Assembly: GCA_963837815.1 (NCBI GenBank) | Contig: CAWIOS010000013.1 | Location: 868,001 to 932,000, forward strand | Direction: 5' to 3' | From: Fen-1273 sp963837815 | GTDB lineage: Bacteria > Bacteroidota > Ignavibacteria > UBA10030 > UBA6906 | DNA length: 64,000 nucleotides | Shown here: piece after piece, positions 32,570 to 42,150 of the stretch | How the letters are laid out: every line of letters begins with the position of its first letter | Position numbering within the stretch: the stretch's first letter is position 1 | The notes under the pieces: model-generated | What the model was told of the DNA's origin: nothing | The model's input: only the letters and a program-made list of their open reading frames with translations | The model's database searches: none | Made by a program: the position numbers and the translations under genes

Positions 32570-33745
32570 TCAGACTCCATGTGAACCGTGCGCGGCGGCC
32601 GGCTTCAGGACCGCGATCCTGAGCCGGACCGCCAGCTGCGCAAGAACGAGTTTAATATAGGTATATCGATCGACAAGGGAAATCGCCCTCTCCACGTCGC
32701 CCACGGCGCGCGCGAGGTCCGCGCCGGGAAAACGCGAAACAAAACTGCCGAGTTCCGTCATCTGGTCCACATTGATGACTTCCCTGCCGTGGCGGAGGAC
32801 CAGGGCGTCTCGGAACCAGAGAAGCGTCAGCGTCAGGAAGCGCGTGTGGACGTCCCTGTCCTTCGTTTCCGCCATCCGCTCGATGAGCTCGATGAGCTCG
32901 AGCGTCTTCCCCCCGATGGCCTTGCGGATGAAATCCAGGACGTCGGCGCGCTGCGCCATCAGGTCGCTCCCGGCAAGCTCAAGCGCCCTCGTGTAGCTCC
33001 CGCCGGCGAGGCGCGCCAGGAGCGACGCCTGTGCCCCGTCGATGTGTCCCCGCTGCGTGAGCGCACCGCGTATCTCCTCCTCGGTCAGCGGGTCAAATCT
33101 GACGTTCTGGCACCGGGAGAGTATCGTCGGGAGGAGGGCCTCCCGCCGCGACGTTGTCAGGATGAACATGGTGTCCCCCGGCGGCTCCTCCAGGGTCTTG
33201 AGGAGCGTGTTGGACGCCGCGTCATTCATCGCGTCAGCGCCGGAGATTATGAATATCCTCGTCTTTCCTTCCGACGTGCTCATCGACGATTCCCGGCGGA
33301 TCTCCCGGATGCTGTTGATCTTGATAACGTTCGCCCGGGGGATCTGCACCCGGTAGTACGGGTCGGCCCCCTTCAGCCGGAGCTGCTCCTGCACGATGCG
33401 GACGTCCGCCGGCACAAGTTTTGCCAGCGGCTCATCGTCGTCCTTCTCCTGGGCTCCCCGGGGAAGCGCCACGATGAGACGCACGTCGGGGTGCTGCATC
33501 GACGCCATACGGAGGCAGGAGGAACATTCCCCGCACGCCTCCTCCCACCCCCGCTCACACCGGAGAACGCGCGCAAGCTCGAGTGCGGCGGCGTCCTTTC
33601 CCACGCCTTCCCCCCCGTAGAAAAGGTACGCATGCGGGAGCCTGCCGCCCCGCCAGGCGGCGAGAAGCGCCTGTTTCACGCGACGCTGGCCGATGATGCG
33701 GGGCCAGAGAACGTGCGCGGGAACGTGTCCGGGATCAGAAGGCAT
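32570..33745 (-). CDS. holB: DNA polymerase III delta-prime-type clamp loader subunit
   Basis: The 391-residue protein has a clamp-loader AAA domain: an IIGQRRVKQALLAAW opening, Walker A YGGEGVGKDA near 43, a zinc module with cysteines in CERGWEEACGECSSC near 62-76, and SNTLLKTLEEPPGDTMFIL near 165 with the SRC motif downstream. This fits delta-prime more than DnaX. The ATG at 33745 lies 11 bp inside the end of bamA. It is followed by metG. Confidence 0.88.
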   Translation of the reverse strand: MPSDPGHVPAHVLWPRIIGQRRVKQALLAAWRGGRLPHAYLFYGGEGVGKDAAALELARVLRCERGWEEACGECSSCLRMASMQHPDVRLIVALPRGAQEKDDDEPLAKLVPADVRIVQEQLRLKGADPYYRVQIPRANVIKINSIREIRRESSMSTSEGKTRIFIISGADAMNDAASNTLLKTLEEPPGDTMFILTTSRREALLPTILSRCQNVRFDPLTEEEIRGALTQRGHIDGAQASLLARLAGGSYTRALELAGSDLMAQRADVLDFIRKAIGGKTLELIELIERMAETKDRDVHTRFLTLTLLWFRDALVLRHGREVINVDQMTELGSFVSRFPGADLARAVGDVERAISLVDRYTYIKLVLAQLAVRLRIAVLKPAAAHGSHGV

Positions 33746-35846
33746 TGCCGATACCGAAATTGAATATCGCTTCCTTGAACGTCTGTCCGAAGAGCTGCCG
33801 CTGCGTGATCCACTGCTGGCCGGGCGGTCCGGCGGGGTTGTAGACGCGGAACCCCCAATCGATCCGGAACGGCCCGAAAAACGTGTCATAGCGGATGCCG
33901 ATCCCCGCGGCGATCGCCGCGGTGTTCAGCCGGAAATCGCTCATCTGTGTCCAGACGTTCCCGGCGTCGATGAATTCGACGAGCCAGATCTTGTCGAATA
34001 TTCCATCCCTGAGCGACTGGAGGATGTTCGTCCGCAGCTCGATGCTCGCCTCCAGGTCGAGGTTTCCGCCGAGCTGTCCCGCGAACGGCGAGTTCCCCCC
34101 GGCAATAAGATCGCGCGAGTTCCATCCCCGTATGCTGTTCCCCCCTCCAGCGTAGAACCGGTGGGTCTGAGGAATGACGATAGAGGTGTCCGAGCGGGCC
34201 CCGCCGTATTTGTCCTCGAAACCGCCTTTGAGCTTGAATGCAAGAATCGAGAACCTGTGCGGGGCGGCTTCCGTGTACCATCTCCCGGTGAGAATGACGC
34301 GGTAAAACTGGGAAATGGGGAGGTTCGGAAACACCCCCTGGAGGAGGAGCGGGAAGAGCCCGGCTTCATCGAACTCGGCGGAAGTGATCGACCCGTCGGA
34401 CGGGGAGAACAGGTCGTTTGTCACGTCCCGCTGTATCGTAAACGCGAGTATCGAGTTGAATTGCTGCAGCTGCAGGAGGCGGATCTGCTGCTGCACAAGG
34501 GGATTGCTCGATCCCACGTAGAAGCTGTCGTTCTTCGCAGAGGTGACGGATTCCAGCGTCCAGTCGAGGAATCCGCTCGTGGTCTCCGTGAATTTGTTCG
34601 TAAACCCGAACTTGTTCTGCAAAATCTTCTGCAGGTATGGGATCTCTTTGTCGACAATGTAGGAAAACGACCAGGAACCCTTGATCCTGTTGCTGAACAC
34701 GTACGGCTGGACGAGTTCAGAGGTCAGATCGAGGTTCGACACCGAGTAGTTGTTGAGCCCGAAATAATCCGGGAACTGGCTCAGCTTCTGCGTCCGGAAC
34801 CGGAGGCTCGTCGTGAACTGGCGCGCGCCGCCGAGAAAGTTCCTGTGCGTGTACCCGATGCCTGCCCCCAGGTTGAGCGCGCCGTCCTCGTCGCTCACGA
34901 AGAACTCCGGGCCCAGCTCGTGCTTGTCCTTCGGCCGTACCAGAATCGACGTCGGCACCGTCACGGCGGTGTCGGAGCGCCGCGGGATTTTCATGTCCAT
35001 AGAACGGAGGTCGAATATCCCCAGGCGGTTCAGGTTGCTCGCACTCGAGACGCTGTCTTCGATGCTGTACCGTTTCCCCGGGACGAAGGTGAGCTGCTGG
35101 AGAAGGATCTCGTCGGTGATGTCGTCGCGGAAGCCCGGGGACCGCACCGAATCGATCTCCTGCCGTACCGTGACCGGGCCGAAAAAATACACCTTTCCAA
35201 GGTCAAACCGAAGCCGCACGCAGCAGTTGCCCGTGCTCGCATAGCGCGTGGCGCGAGAGCTGTCCCGCAGGTACCGGGCGTTCGGGTACCCGGTGTTCGC
35301 AAGGATCTTGAGCACCCGCACGACCTCTTCCTCGAGGAGCTGTGCGTTGTATGGATCCCCCTCGACGATTTTCGGGGAGGAGTGGATGATGTCCGTCCAT
35401 ATCGTCCCGGGCCCGTTGACGATCCCTTCGTACCGGAGCGTATCGATAAGCGCCCGGTACCCCTCGGCAATCCGGACGGTGATGTCCACGCTCCCCCCGT
35501 CCGGGTGGTACGACAGCGACGTGTCGATTGCCGCGCCGAAGAAGCCCCTGTTCTCGTAATACGTCCGGAGCCGGCGGACATCCCCCCCCAGCGTCAGCGT
35601 GTTCAGGTACTCGTTCTTCCGTCCGAGCTTTTCGCTTATCGTGTTGTGGAGGAACTTGTTGAGAAAACCGGGCGTGACACGGGTCGTCATCTGCGCCAGG
35701 AGTTCATTCTCCCCCAGCGTGCGGTTCCCTTCAAACCTGATCGCGGTGATCTCGTATTTCTGGGCGGCGGGGGGGGATTGAGCACCCGACAAAGATGCGG
35801 CCGTCACGGCGAGCGCCGCATACAGGAACCACCGCCGGGCGCGCAC
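33735..35846 (-). CDS. BamA/TamA-family outer-membrane assembly protein
   Basis: The mature protein begins with POTRA units (YEITAIRFEGNRTLGENELLAQM and a further one with RALIDTLRYEGIV) and ends in a 16-strand barrel. The loop 6 signature is YAGGGNSIRGWNSRDL, and late strands include GIGIRYDTFFGPFRIDWGFRVYNP. Only about three POTRA units are present, so TamA-like is as likely as BamA. The frame is open up to a TTG at 35936, inside a terminator T run; I prefer the GTG at 35846 before RARRWFLYAALAV, which gives a normal signal peptide. No ribosome site is clear. Confidence 0.88.
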   Translation of the reverse strand: MRARRWFLYAALAVTAASLSGAQSPPAAQKYEITAIRFEGNRTLGENELLAQMTTRVTPGFLNKFLHNTISEKLGRKNEYLNTLTLGGDVRRLRTYYENRGFFGAAIDTSLSYHPDGGSVDITVRIAEGYRALIDTLRYEGIVNGPGTIWTDIIHSSPKIVEGDPYNAQLLEEEVVRVLKILANTGYPNARYLRDSSRATRYASTGNCCVRLRFDLGKVYFFGPVTVRQEIDSVRSPGFRDDITDEILLQQLTFVPGKRYSIEDSVSSASNLNRLGIFDLRSMDMKIPRRSDTAVTVPTSILVRPKDKHELGPEFFVSDEDGALNLGAGIGYTHRNFLGGARQFTTSLRFRTQKLSQFPDYFGLNNYSVSNLDLTSELVQPYVFSNRIKGSWSFSYIVDKEIPYLQKILQNKFGFTNKFTETTSGFLDWTLESVTSAKNDSFYVGSSNPLVQQQIRLLQLQQFNSILAFTIQRDVTNDLFSPSDGSITSAEFDEAGLFPLLLQGVFPNLPISQFYRVILTGRWYTEAAPHRFSILAFKLKGGFEDKYGGARSDTSIVIPQTHRFYAGGGNSIRGWNSRDLIAGGNSPFAGQLGGNLDLEASIELRTNILQSLRDGIFDKIWLVEFIDAGNVWTQMSDFRLNTAAIAAGIGIRYDTFFGPFRIDWGFRVYNPAGPPGQQWITQRQLFGQTFKEAIFNFGIGNAF

Positions 35847-35934
35847 GACCGGGCACGCCAGGCGCAGGAGGAAAAAGGACCGTTCGGGACGGAACACGCG
35901 TGGTGTTGGAATTCGGATGGCCGGTGAACGTAAC

Positions 35935-35962
35935 AAAAAAAGCCCAGCCGCACCGGCTGGGC
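35935..35962 (-). terminator. Intrinsic terminator after the M23 peptidase-DUF2795 operon
   Basis: On the minus strand the hairpin GCCCAGCCG-GTG-CGGCTGGGC (9-bp perfect stem) is followed directly by seven T. It lies 70 bp after the DUF2795 stop and just upstream of bamA, so bamA should have its own promoter, although none is obvious in the 90 bp between them. Confidence 0.92.
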
Positions 35963-36034
35963 ATGAAAGTTACGCAATTCTCCGCAGAGAATCAACGCGG
36001 ATCCCGGGTCCCGCCGCCCGGCGGGGAGTCCCCG

Positions 36035-36259
36035 TTAATACTCCCCCTCGTCCTCGAAAAAGAAGTCCTCACCCGTCGGGTAGTCCGGCCAGATCTCCTC
36101 CATGCTTTCGTACGGTTCTTCGCTGTCTTCAAGCTCCTGAAGGTTCTCTACGACGTCCACCGGAGCGCCTGTCCGGATCGCATAATCCACAAGCTCTTCT
36201 TTCGTTGCGGGCCAGGGAGCGTCATCCAGATAGGAAGCAAGCTCCATTGTCCAGATCAA
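36035..36259 (-). CDS. DUF2795-type small acidic protein
   Basis: The 74-residue protein has the short helical DUF2795 pattern, ELASYLDDAPWPATKEELVDYAIRTGAPVDVVENLQEL, followed by a very acidic, aromatic tail rich in E, D, F and Y. The start is TTG at 36259, overlapping the M23 peptidase stop by four bases (TTGA), so translation is coupled. Function is unknown. Confidence 0.85.
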   Translation of the reverse strand: MIWTMELASYLDDAPWPATKEELVDYAIRTGAPVDVVENLQELEDSEEPYESMEEIWPDYPTGEDFFFEDEGEY

Positions 36260-37230
36260 TTATCACCTCGTCCAGTCTTGGCACTGACAAGCTGTGAGCG
36301 GTACCGCGCCGCATCGATGTCGTCGAAAAAGTAATCGACGGGGTTCTGTTTCCTCCCGAGGTACCGCACTTCGTAATGGAGGTGCGGGCCGCTCACTAAT
36401 CCTGAACGTCCGCTTTTCGCAATGAGTTCCCCGCGGTGCACCGACTGTCCTTCGCGGACGAGCGTCCTGCTCAGGTGCGCGTAGAGGGATGAATACCCGT
36501 ATCCGTGGTTGACCTCCACGACCATCCCGTACCCTCCGGTCGTCCGCCCGACGAAATGGACGACGCCGTCACCGGCCGCGTAGACGTTCGATCCCACGTC
36601 GCTGACGATGTCTATCCCCTCATGCATTTTGTAGACATGGAGAACCGGGTGGATGCGCATGCCGAAGCTGTTGAGTGAATACGGTCCCGCCATCGGCTTG
36701 ATCGCCGGAATATGCGCAAACAGGCCCTTGTTGTATTCCATGCGCCGCGTAATTTCCTCGTAGCTCGCCTGCTGCAGCTTCACTTCCCGTTCCAGCTTGT
36801 CAAGAAGGGAGGATGAGCCGGAAAGGACCTCGCGTGCTTCGCCGGAGAGGAAAGCGTTGACCGCCGGAGGGACCGCCCCCCCGATCGCCGCGGCCCGCGT
36901 GTCGTCGTCGATCCTGTTGAGGTCGACCGCCGTGCGGAGTTCGTTCCCCCGGTCCGAGAGTTTTTCAAGGGCTTTCTGCACAACCGCGATCTTGTCGCCG
37001 AGCTGGCGCACCTGGTCCTTCAGTATCCTGTTCTCCGCAGTGAGCATCGACATCCTGTCGATCCCGAGACCGAGGATGTCTCCGCCCGCATGGTTGAGAA
37101 CGAGAAGCGCGGCCATGATCCCGAGTCCCGCAACTGCTCCGAAACCGATGACCTTCGACTTGAAATGCGTGACTTCTTTCAGATCAAGCGATCTGTGTGA
37201 GAAGACATATACTTTCGTATGGCGCAGCAT
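36256..37230 (-). CDS. M23 family metallopeptidase (membrane-anchored LytM protein)
   Basis: The 324-residue protein has one membrane helix near 26-48 after a basic start, a coiled coil near 58-95, a linker, and a C-terminal LytM domain. Zinc ligands are visible in SFGMRIHPVLHVYKMHEGIDI and in the GPHLHYEV motif, so it should be an active peptidoglycan endopeptidase or division/morphogenesis factor. I use the ATG at 37230 with AGAGG upstream, rather than a GTG three codons earlier. It is the first gene of the unit starting at 37352-37380. Confidence 0.92.
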   Translation of the reverse strand: MLRHTKVYVFSHRSLDLKEVTHFKSKVIGFGAVAGLGIMAALLVLNHAGGDILGLGIDRMSMLTAENRILKDQVRQLGDKIAVVQKALEKLSDRGNELRTAVDLNRIDDDTRAAAIGGAVPPAVNAFLSGEAREVLSGSSSLLDKLEREVKLQQASYEEITRRMEYNKGLFAHIPAIKPMAGPYSLNSFGMRIHPVLHVYKMHEGIDIVSDVGSNVYAAGDGVVHFVGRTTGGYGMVVEVNHGYGYSSLYAHLSRTLVREGQSVHRGELIAKSGRSGLVSGPHLHYEVRYLGRKQNPVDYFFDDIDAARYRSQLVSAKTGRGDN

Positions 37231-37351
37231 GGTCGACACCTCTCAGATCTTAAGGAGCGGACGTTGTGCCTCACGATTCAATCTCAAGCGAACGACAACG
37301 TGCAGAGACACTACTCCCCTTGCACGCATTTTATTCGCAAAATACGGTGGA

Positions 37352-37380
37352 AGTATAGAGAATTATCGGTGTGTTGTCAA
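37352..37380 (-). promoter_or_regulatory. Sigma70-type promoter of the M23 peptidase gene
   Basis: A perfect -35 TTGACA (37375-37380) and a -10 TATACT (37352-37357) are separated by 17 bp on the minus strand. The leader would be about 115 nt. The promoter lies in the 187-bp gap downstream of hprK. Confidence 0.72.
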
Positions 37381-37417
37381 GAGTTTTCTTCGGGCGGGGA
37401 ATATTTGTTGCCGCACG

Positions 37418-38425
37418 TCACTCGAAATCATGTTCGAAATAGTTAATGGCCCGGCTCCCCTTCTTCTTCTGACCGATAACACCCTCAAGACGCTTGGAAA
37501 ACTCCTTTGCGGCGTCATACCCGTAGTGCCTGAGGAGATAATTGAGCGAAATCACTTCAGTTATGACGGTGACATTCTTCCCGGGGAATATCGGGAGTTT
37601 TACCAGTGGAACGTCCACGTCAAGAAGCGTCATTGTGACGTCGTCGAGGCCCGTGCGCGTGTAGTCCCTGTCGGGCTTCCATTCCTCCAGTTCCACGACG
37701 AGTTCGACGCGCTTCTGGTACCTGATCGCCCTGATCCCGAACATGCTCCGTACGTCGATGAGTCCCAGCCCCCGGATCTCCATGAAGTGTTTCACGAGAT
37801 CGGTGCCGGCACCCATGAGTATTCCTTCCCCCTTCCGTGTGACCATCACGACGTCGTCGGCAACGAGCCGGTGTCCGCGCTCGATAAGATCGAGCGCGAT
37901 CTCGCTCTTGCCGATCCCCGACCTCCCCGTGAGGAGCACGCCGACGCCATACACGTCGACGAGGGAGCCGTGGACGACGATCTGGGGGGAGAACTGATCG
38001 TCGAGAAAGTCCGCCAGGAAATAGGAGATCTTCGTGGTCTCGAACGGAGTGCCGAAGACCGGTATGTTCTTTGCCGCGGCCGCCTGCAGGAAGTCGTCGG
38101 AAATCAGGTTGCCGTTCGTCAGGATCACGCAGGGGATCTTGAATTCGAGGAGGGATGTGAACGCGGCCGTTCTCTGGGGGGGACGGAGTGAATTGAGATA
38201 GCGTATTTCCGTGTTTCCCATGAACTGGACCCGGTCGTACGTGAACAGCTCCAGGTACCCGGCGAGCGCGAGCCCGGGGCGGTTCAGATTCCTGTCCTTG
38301 ATCTGGTTGTCGAATCCGTTCTCGCCGTTGAGCTGCTTCAGCTTGAAGCGCTCGTGCGTCTGTTCGTACAGAAACCCGACGGTAATGCTCTTCTTGCGCG
38401 TTTCGCGCGTGCGGTCGTTTTTCAT
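37418..38425 (-). CDS. hprK: HPr kinase/phosphorylase
   Basis: HprK phosphorylates and dephosphorylates Ser46 of HPr-like proteins. The 335-residue protein has the HprK N-terminal domain, HGSLVDVYG near 152-160, the P-loop GRSGIGKS at 167-174 and the HprK signature MEIRGLGLIDV near 214-224. A GGAG ribosome site lies 5 nt before the ATG. No HPr or PTS enzyme is in the window, so the partner is unknown here. It is the last gene of the ybeY-topA-xerC-hpf operon. Confidence 0.95.
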   Translation of the reverse strand: MKNDRTRETRKKSITVGFLYEQTHERFKLKQLNGENGFDNQIKDRNLNRPGLALAGYLELFTYDRVQFMGNTEIRYLNSLRPPQRTAAFTSLLEFKIPCVILTNGNLISDDFLQAAAAKNIPVFGTPFETTKISYFLADFLDDQFSPQIVVHGSLVDVYGVGVLLTGRSGIGKSEIALDLIERGHRLVADDVVMVTRKGEGILMGAGTDLVKHFMEIRGLGLIDVRSMFGIRAIRYQKRVELVVELEEWKPDRDYTRTGLDDVTMTLLDVDVPLVKLPIFPGKNVTVITEVISLNYLLRHYGYDAAKEFSKRLEGVIGQKKKGSRAINYFEHDFE

Positions 38426-38468
38426 CGATGCTCCTGTGTCCGGGCGAGCAGGACCCTCTCCGGGCGGT

Positions 38469-38801
38469 TCACACCTTTTCCTTGATCTCCCGCACTTTCT
38501 CCTTGTCCTTGCTCCGCCGCTTCGTCTTGTACTTCGCAAGCTGCATCTGGAGCTTCTCCCCCGTCGCGTCGAGGGACTTGATGAAGTCCTCGGATTTTCC
38601 CCGCGCCGAGAGCACAGCCCCGTGTACGCGGAGATTGATTTCCGCCATCTTCACGCTCTTTGTCACGCGTTCATAGCTCAGAATGACTTCGGCGGAGAGG
38701 ATCCCGTCGCAAAACCGGTCGAGTTTCCTGACCGTCTCGACGGCATGCTCCCTGATGTCCGGGTGAGCCCGGAAACGTCGCGCGGTAAATTTCACGTTCA
38801 T
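38469..38801 (-). CDS. hpf: Short ribosome hibernation promoting factor
   Basis: The 110-residue protein has the RaiA/HPF fold: VKFTARRFRAHPDIREHAVETVRKLDRF with HPD near 13-15, a strand with AEVILSYER, then MAEINLRVHGAVLSARGKSEDFIKSLDAT. It lacks the C-terminal dimerisation domain of long HPF, so it is the short form. It sits between xerC and hprK in one operon. Confidence 0.93.
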   Translation of the reverse strand: MNVKFTARRFRAHPDIREHAVETVRKLDRFCDGILSAEVILSYERVTKSVKMAEINLRVHGAVLSARGKSEDFIKSLDATGEKLQMQLAKYKTKRRSKDKEKVREIKEKV

Positions 38802-38833
38802 GGCCTGGCTCCTCTGTTGAACATGCGGGCTGC

Positions 38834-39733
38834 TCAGGAGGCTTTGGGGTGGGCCTGAGCATAGACTTTGCGAAGATGATCGACGCTGACGTGCGTGTAC
38901 ATCTGTGTTGTGGAGAGGCTCTCGTGACCGAGGAGTTCCTTCACGGCCCGCAGATCGGCCCCCCTGTTCAGGAGGTGCGTCGCGAACGTGTGACGCAGGA
39001 CGTGGGGACTCCGCTTTTCTATTTCCGACACCATGCCGATGTACCTGTTCATCAGCCTGTTGACCCCCTTCGGGCTCATCGGCATGCCGCGGGCGGACAG
39101 GAATGCATTGGAGACGCCGCTTCCCCGCGCGGCGAACTCTTCGCGGACCGCGAGATAGGCGCGGAGCGCGGAGCGGGCCTTTGCCCCGAACGGGATGATG
39201 CGCTGCTTGCTCCCCTTCCCGGTCACCTTTATCGTGCCGTTCTCAAAGTCGATGTCCGCAACCCTGAGCCCGATGAGCTCGGAGAGACGGATCCCGGAGC
39301 TGTACAGGATCTCGAGAAGCGCCGCGTCGCGGGCTCCCTCCGCCCGGCTCCGGTCAGGCTGGTCCATCAGGCGCGCGACGCTCCCCTCGTCGAGCGTGCG
39401 CGGGAGCCTCCGTTCGAGCCGGGGAGAAACGACGGTCGCCGCCGGGTTCGATTCGACGACGTGCATTTTGCGGAGGTATCGGAAGAAGGATTTCAGGCAG
39501 GCGAGTTTTCGCGCAATGCTCCGGCTTGCGAATTCCCCGTCGTGCAGCCACGCCAGAAACCGGCGGATCGCCCTCCGGTCCACCCCGCCGGGCGTCATGG
39601 GTCGCCCGGGGAATTCGCTCTCCCAGAACTCCAGGAACTCCCGCAGGTCGCATTCGTAGGCAGCGACAGTGTGCGCCGAGTAGTTGCGGCCGGTGCCCAG
39701 GTACTGGAGAAATGCGCTGATGTGGGTCTGCAT
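38834..39733 (-). CDS. xerC: Tyrosine recombinase XerC/XerD
   Basis: The 299-residue integrase resolves chromosome dimers. The N-terminal SAM-like domain has NYSAHTVAAYECDLREFLEF near 17-36; the catalytic domain shows YSSGIRLSELIGLRVADID near 146-164 with the catalytic arginine, the HVLRHTFATHLLNRGADLRAVKELLGHES block near 240-268 and the tyrosine in QMYTHVS near 274. Length and arrangement fit XerC or XerD; XerC is chosen on its gene context, with no firm evidence. Confidence 0.92.
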   Translation of the reverse strand: MQTHISAFLQYLGTGRNYSAHTVAAYECDLREFLEFWESEFPGRPMTPGGVDRRAIRRFLAWLHDGEFASRSIARKLACLKSFFRYLRKMHVVESNPAATVVSPRLERRLPRTLDEGSVARLMDQPDRSRAEGARDAALLEILYSSGIRLSELIGLRVADIDFENGTIKVTGKGSKQRIIPFGAKARSALRAYLAVREEFAARGSGVSNAFLSARGMPMSPKGVNRLMNRYIGMVSEIEKRSPHVLRHTFATHLLNRGADLRAVKELLGHESLSTTQMYTHVSVDHLRKVYAQAHPKAS

Positions 39734-39783
39734 GAATTCGGGACCGTCCCCCCGGAATTCGGGGCTTCAGGCGGCGCGCGCGT

Positions 39784-42150
39784 TCAGCCTGCCGCCTGCT
39801 GTACTTCATCCCGCGCAACCTCCGCCTTGCATGCGGGGCAGAGATGGTACTCTCCGCGGTTCTGGTTGTATTTTTCGACCATGTAGGCGTTGCCGCACGT
39901 ATCGCACGCGCGCGCGACGGGTTTGTCCCACGATGCGAAATCGCAGTCGGGGTACCGCGAACAGCCGTAGAAGACCCTCTTCCGTTTCGTTTTCCGCTCG
40001 ATGACGTCCCCCGTCGTGCACTTGGGGCATTTCACCCCGATCGACAGGGGGCGCGTGTTCTTGCACGCCGGGTAGTTGGAGCAGCCCAGGAAGGCGCCGA
40101 ACCGCCCCCCCTTGACGATCATGTCGCCTCCGCAGAGATCGCACTTGATGCCCACCGCGTGCGCGGCAAGCGCCTGCTCCGCGGGGAGGGGCTTCGTATT
40201 CTTGCACGAGGGGTAGCCGCTGCATGCCATGAAGCGGCCGTTCCGTCCCCACTTGATGATCATCGGCCTGCCGCACAGCTCGCACTCTTCGTCCGTCGGC
40301 TCCTGGAGCGATTTCTTGATCGCGGCGCTGTTCCTGTCGACCCCCTCCAGGTCGCTGATGAAGGGATTGTAAAACTCCTCCATCACCCGGAGATAGGTCT
40401 GCTTCCCGGAGGCGATCGTGTCGAGTTCCTCCTCCATCTTCGCCGTGAATTCCACGTTGAACAGGTGCGGGAAATTCTGCACCAGGATCCGGTTGACCGC
40501 GATCCCCAGGTCCGTCGGGTACAGGCGCCGTTCACGCTGTTCGACGTACTTCCGCGCCTGGATCGTATCGACGATGAGCGCGTACGTGCTTGGCCGCCCT
40601 ATGCCGAGCGCCTCCAGCTCCTTGACGAGGCTTGACTCGGTAAACCGGCCGGGAGGTTTCGTGAAGTGCTGGTTCGGGATGACGTTAAGGAGCACCGCCC
40701 CCGCGTCGATCCGGAGGTTCGCGGGAAGCTTCGAGACGGGATCACCGTCGTCGGCGGGCCTGTCCGCTTCCTCCGCGACGTCGTCGTACACCTGCAGGAA
40801 TCCCCTGAACTGGGGGATCGAATCGGTCGCGCGGAAGACGTAGTCCCCTCCCCTGACGTCCACCGTCGTCTGCTCAAAGACCGCCGCGCTCATCTGGCAT
40901 GCGAGGAACCTGTTCCAGATCAGCTCGTACAGGTCGAACATCTCCTTGTCCAGGTACTTCTTGACCGCCTTCGGCGAGTGCTTCATCGAGGTGGGACGGA
41001 TAGCCTCGTGCGCATCCTGCGAGGACTTCCCCTTCCTGAAAAGGCGCGGCTCGTTCGGGAGGTACTCTTTCCCGTAGTTCTCGTAAATGAAGGCGCGGAC
41101 CTCGTTCACCGCGTCCTCGCTGAGACGCGTGGAATCGGTCCGCATGTAGGTGATAAGCCCCACGCGCCCTTCCTCGCCGAGCTCGATCCCCTCGTACAGT
41201 TTCTGGGCGAGCATCATCGTGCGTTTGGCGTGGAACCGGAGCCTGCGCGCCGACTCCTGCTGGAGCGTGCTCGTGATGAAAGGGGCCCCCGGGTTTCTCC
41301 TGACCGGCCGCTTCTGGATATCGGCGATCGCAAACGTCTGTTTGCGGATGTCGTTGACGTACCCTTCCGCCGTCGTCCCGTCCGCGATGACGGGATCGTT
41401 CCCCGCCACCTTGAAGAGCTTTGCGAAAAACGGCTCGCCCGACCCGGCCCGGAACTCCCCGATGACCGACCAGTATTCGTCCGGGATGAACGACGTCACA
41501 GCGACCTCCCGCTCGCAGATGAGGCGGACCGCGACGGATTGCACGCGGCCGGCCGACAGCCCGTAAAAGACCGTCTTCCAGACGAACGGAGAGATCTTGT
41601 ATCCGACAAGCCGGTCCATCACGCGGCGCGCCTGCTGTGAATCCACGAGGTTCTGGTCCACCTTCGTCGGATGCTTCATCGCCTCGGTGATCCCGCGCTC
41701 GGTGATCTCGTTGAACATCACCCGGAACACGTTCCTGTTGTCCGGCTCGATCTCCCGCGCGATATGCCAGGCGATCGCCTCCCCTTCACGGTCGGGATCC
41801 GTCGCCAGGTACACGCTTGTCGCCCTGAGCGCGTGGGCGCGGAGGCGGGTGATCACCTCGTCCTTTCCCTTGATCGTTTCGTATTCCGGAACGAACCCGT
41901 TGTCGACATCGATGCCGATCTTGCTTTTCGGCAGGTTCTTGATGTGCCCGACTGACGCCTCGACGATGAAGTCTTTTCCCAGGTATTTGTTTATTGTCTT
42001 CGCCTTCGCCGGCGATTCGACGATAATCAGCGACTTCCCCGTCGGGTCAACGGCGGGAGCCGCCCGGCGTTTCGGCCGCCTGGCAGGGCGCGCAAGCACT
42101 GCAGCCTCCCCCTCCGGATGTTCCGCCGCCTCTTTTCTTTTTCTGGCCAT
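39784..42150 (-). CDS. topA: DNA topoisomerase I
   Basis: The 788-residue enzyme relaxes negative supercoils. The Toprim domain begins SLIIVESPAKAKTI near 40-53 and has DPDREGEAIAWH at 118-129; the active tyrosine is Y335 in GLITYMRTDSTRLS. The C-terminus has three or four Cys4 zinc modules near 610-780. An N-terminal extension of about 38 basic, alanine-rich residues precedes the Toprim domain. The ATG overlaps the smg stop by one base (TGATG). Confidence 0.96.
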   Translation of the reverse strand: MARKRKEAAEHPEGEAAVLARPARRPKRRAAPAVDPTGKSLIIVESPAKAKTINKYLGKDFIVEASVGHIKNLPKSKIGIDVDNGFVPEYETIKGKDEVITRLRAHALRATSVYLATDPDREGEAIAWHIAREIEPDNRNVFRVMFNEITERGITEAMKHPTKVDQNLVDSQQARRVMDRLVGYKISPFVWKTVFYGLSAGRVQSVAVRLICEREVAVTSFIPDEYWSVIGEFRAGSGEPFFAKLFKVAGNDPVIADGTTAEGYVNDIRKQTFAIADIQKRPVRRNPGAPFITSTLQQESARRLRFHAKRTMMLAQKLYEGIELGEEGRVGLITYMRTDSTRLSEDAVNEVRAFIYENYGKEYLPNEPRLFRKGKSSQDAHEAIRPTSMKHSPKAVKKYLDKEMFDLYELIWNRFLACQMSAAVFEQTTVDVRGGDYVFRATDSIPQFRGFLQVYDDVAEEADRPADDGDPVSKLPANLRIDAGAVLLNVIPNQHFTKPPGRFTESSLVKELEALGIGRPSTYALIVDTIQARKYVEQRERRLYPTDLGIAVNRILVQNFPHLFNVEFTAKMEEELDTIASGKQTYLRVMEEFYNPFISDLEGVDRNSAAIKKSLQEPTDEECELCGRPMIIKWGRNGRFMACSGYPSCKNTKPLPAEQALAAHAVGIKCDLCGGDMIVKGGRFGAFLGCSNYPACKNTRPLSIGVKCPKCTTGDVIERKTKRKRVFYGCSRYPDCDFASWDKPVARACDTCGNAYMVEKYNQNRGEYHLCPACKAEVARDEVQQAAG

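Noticed and set aside
29374..32622. Plus-strand open frame of over 1000 codons opposite metG and TatD-radical SAM
   Set aside because: Proline- and arginine-rich translation with no known domain; it is a GC-bias shadow of two clearly recognised minus-strand genes.
33693..35927. Plus-strand open frame of over 740 codons opposite bamA
   Set aside because: It is antisense to a well-supported BamA-family protein and has charged, low-complexity content typical of a shadow frame.
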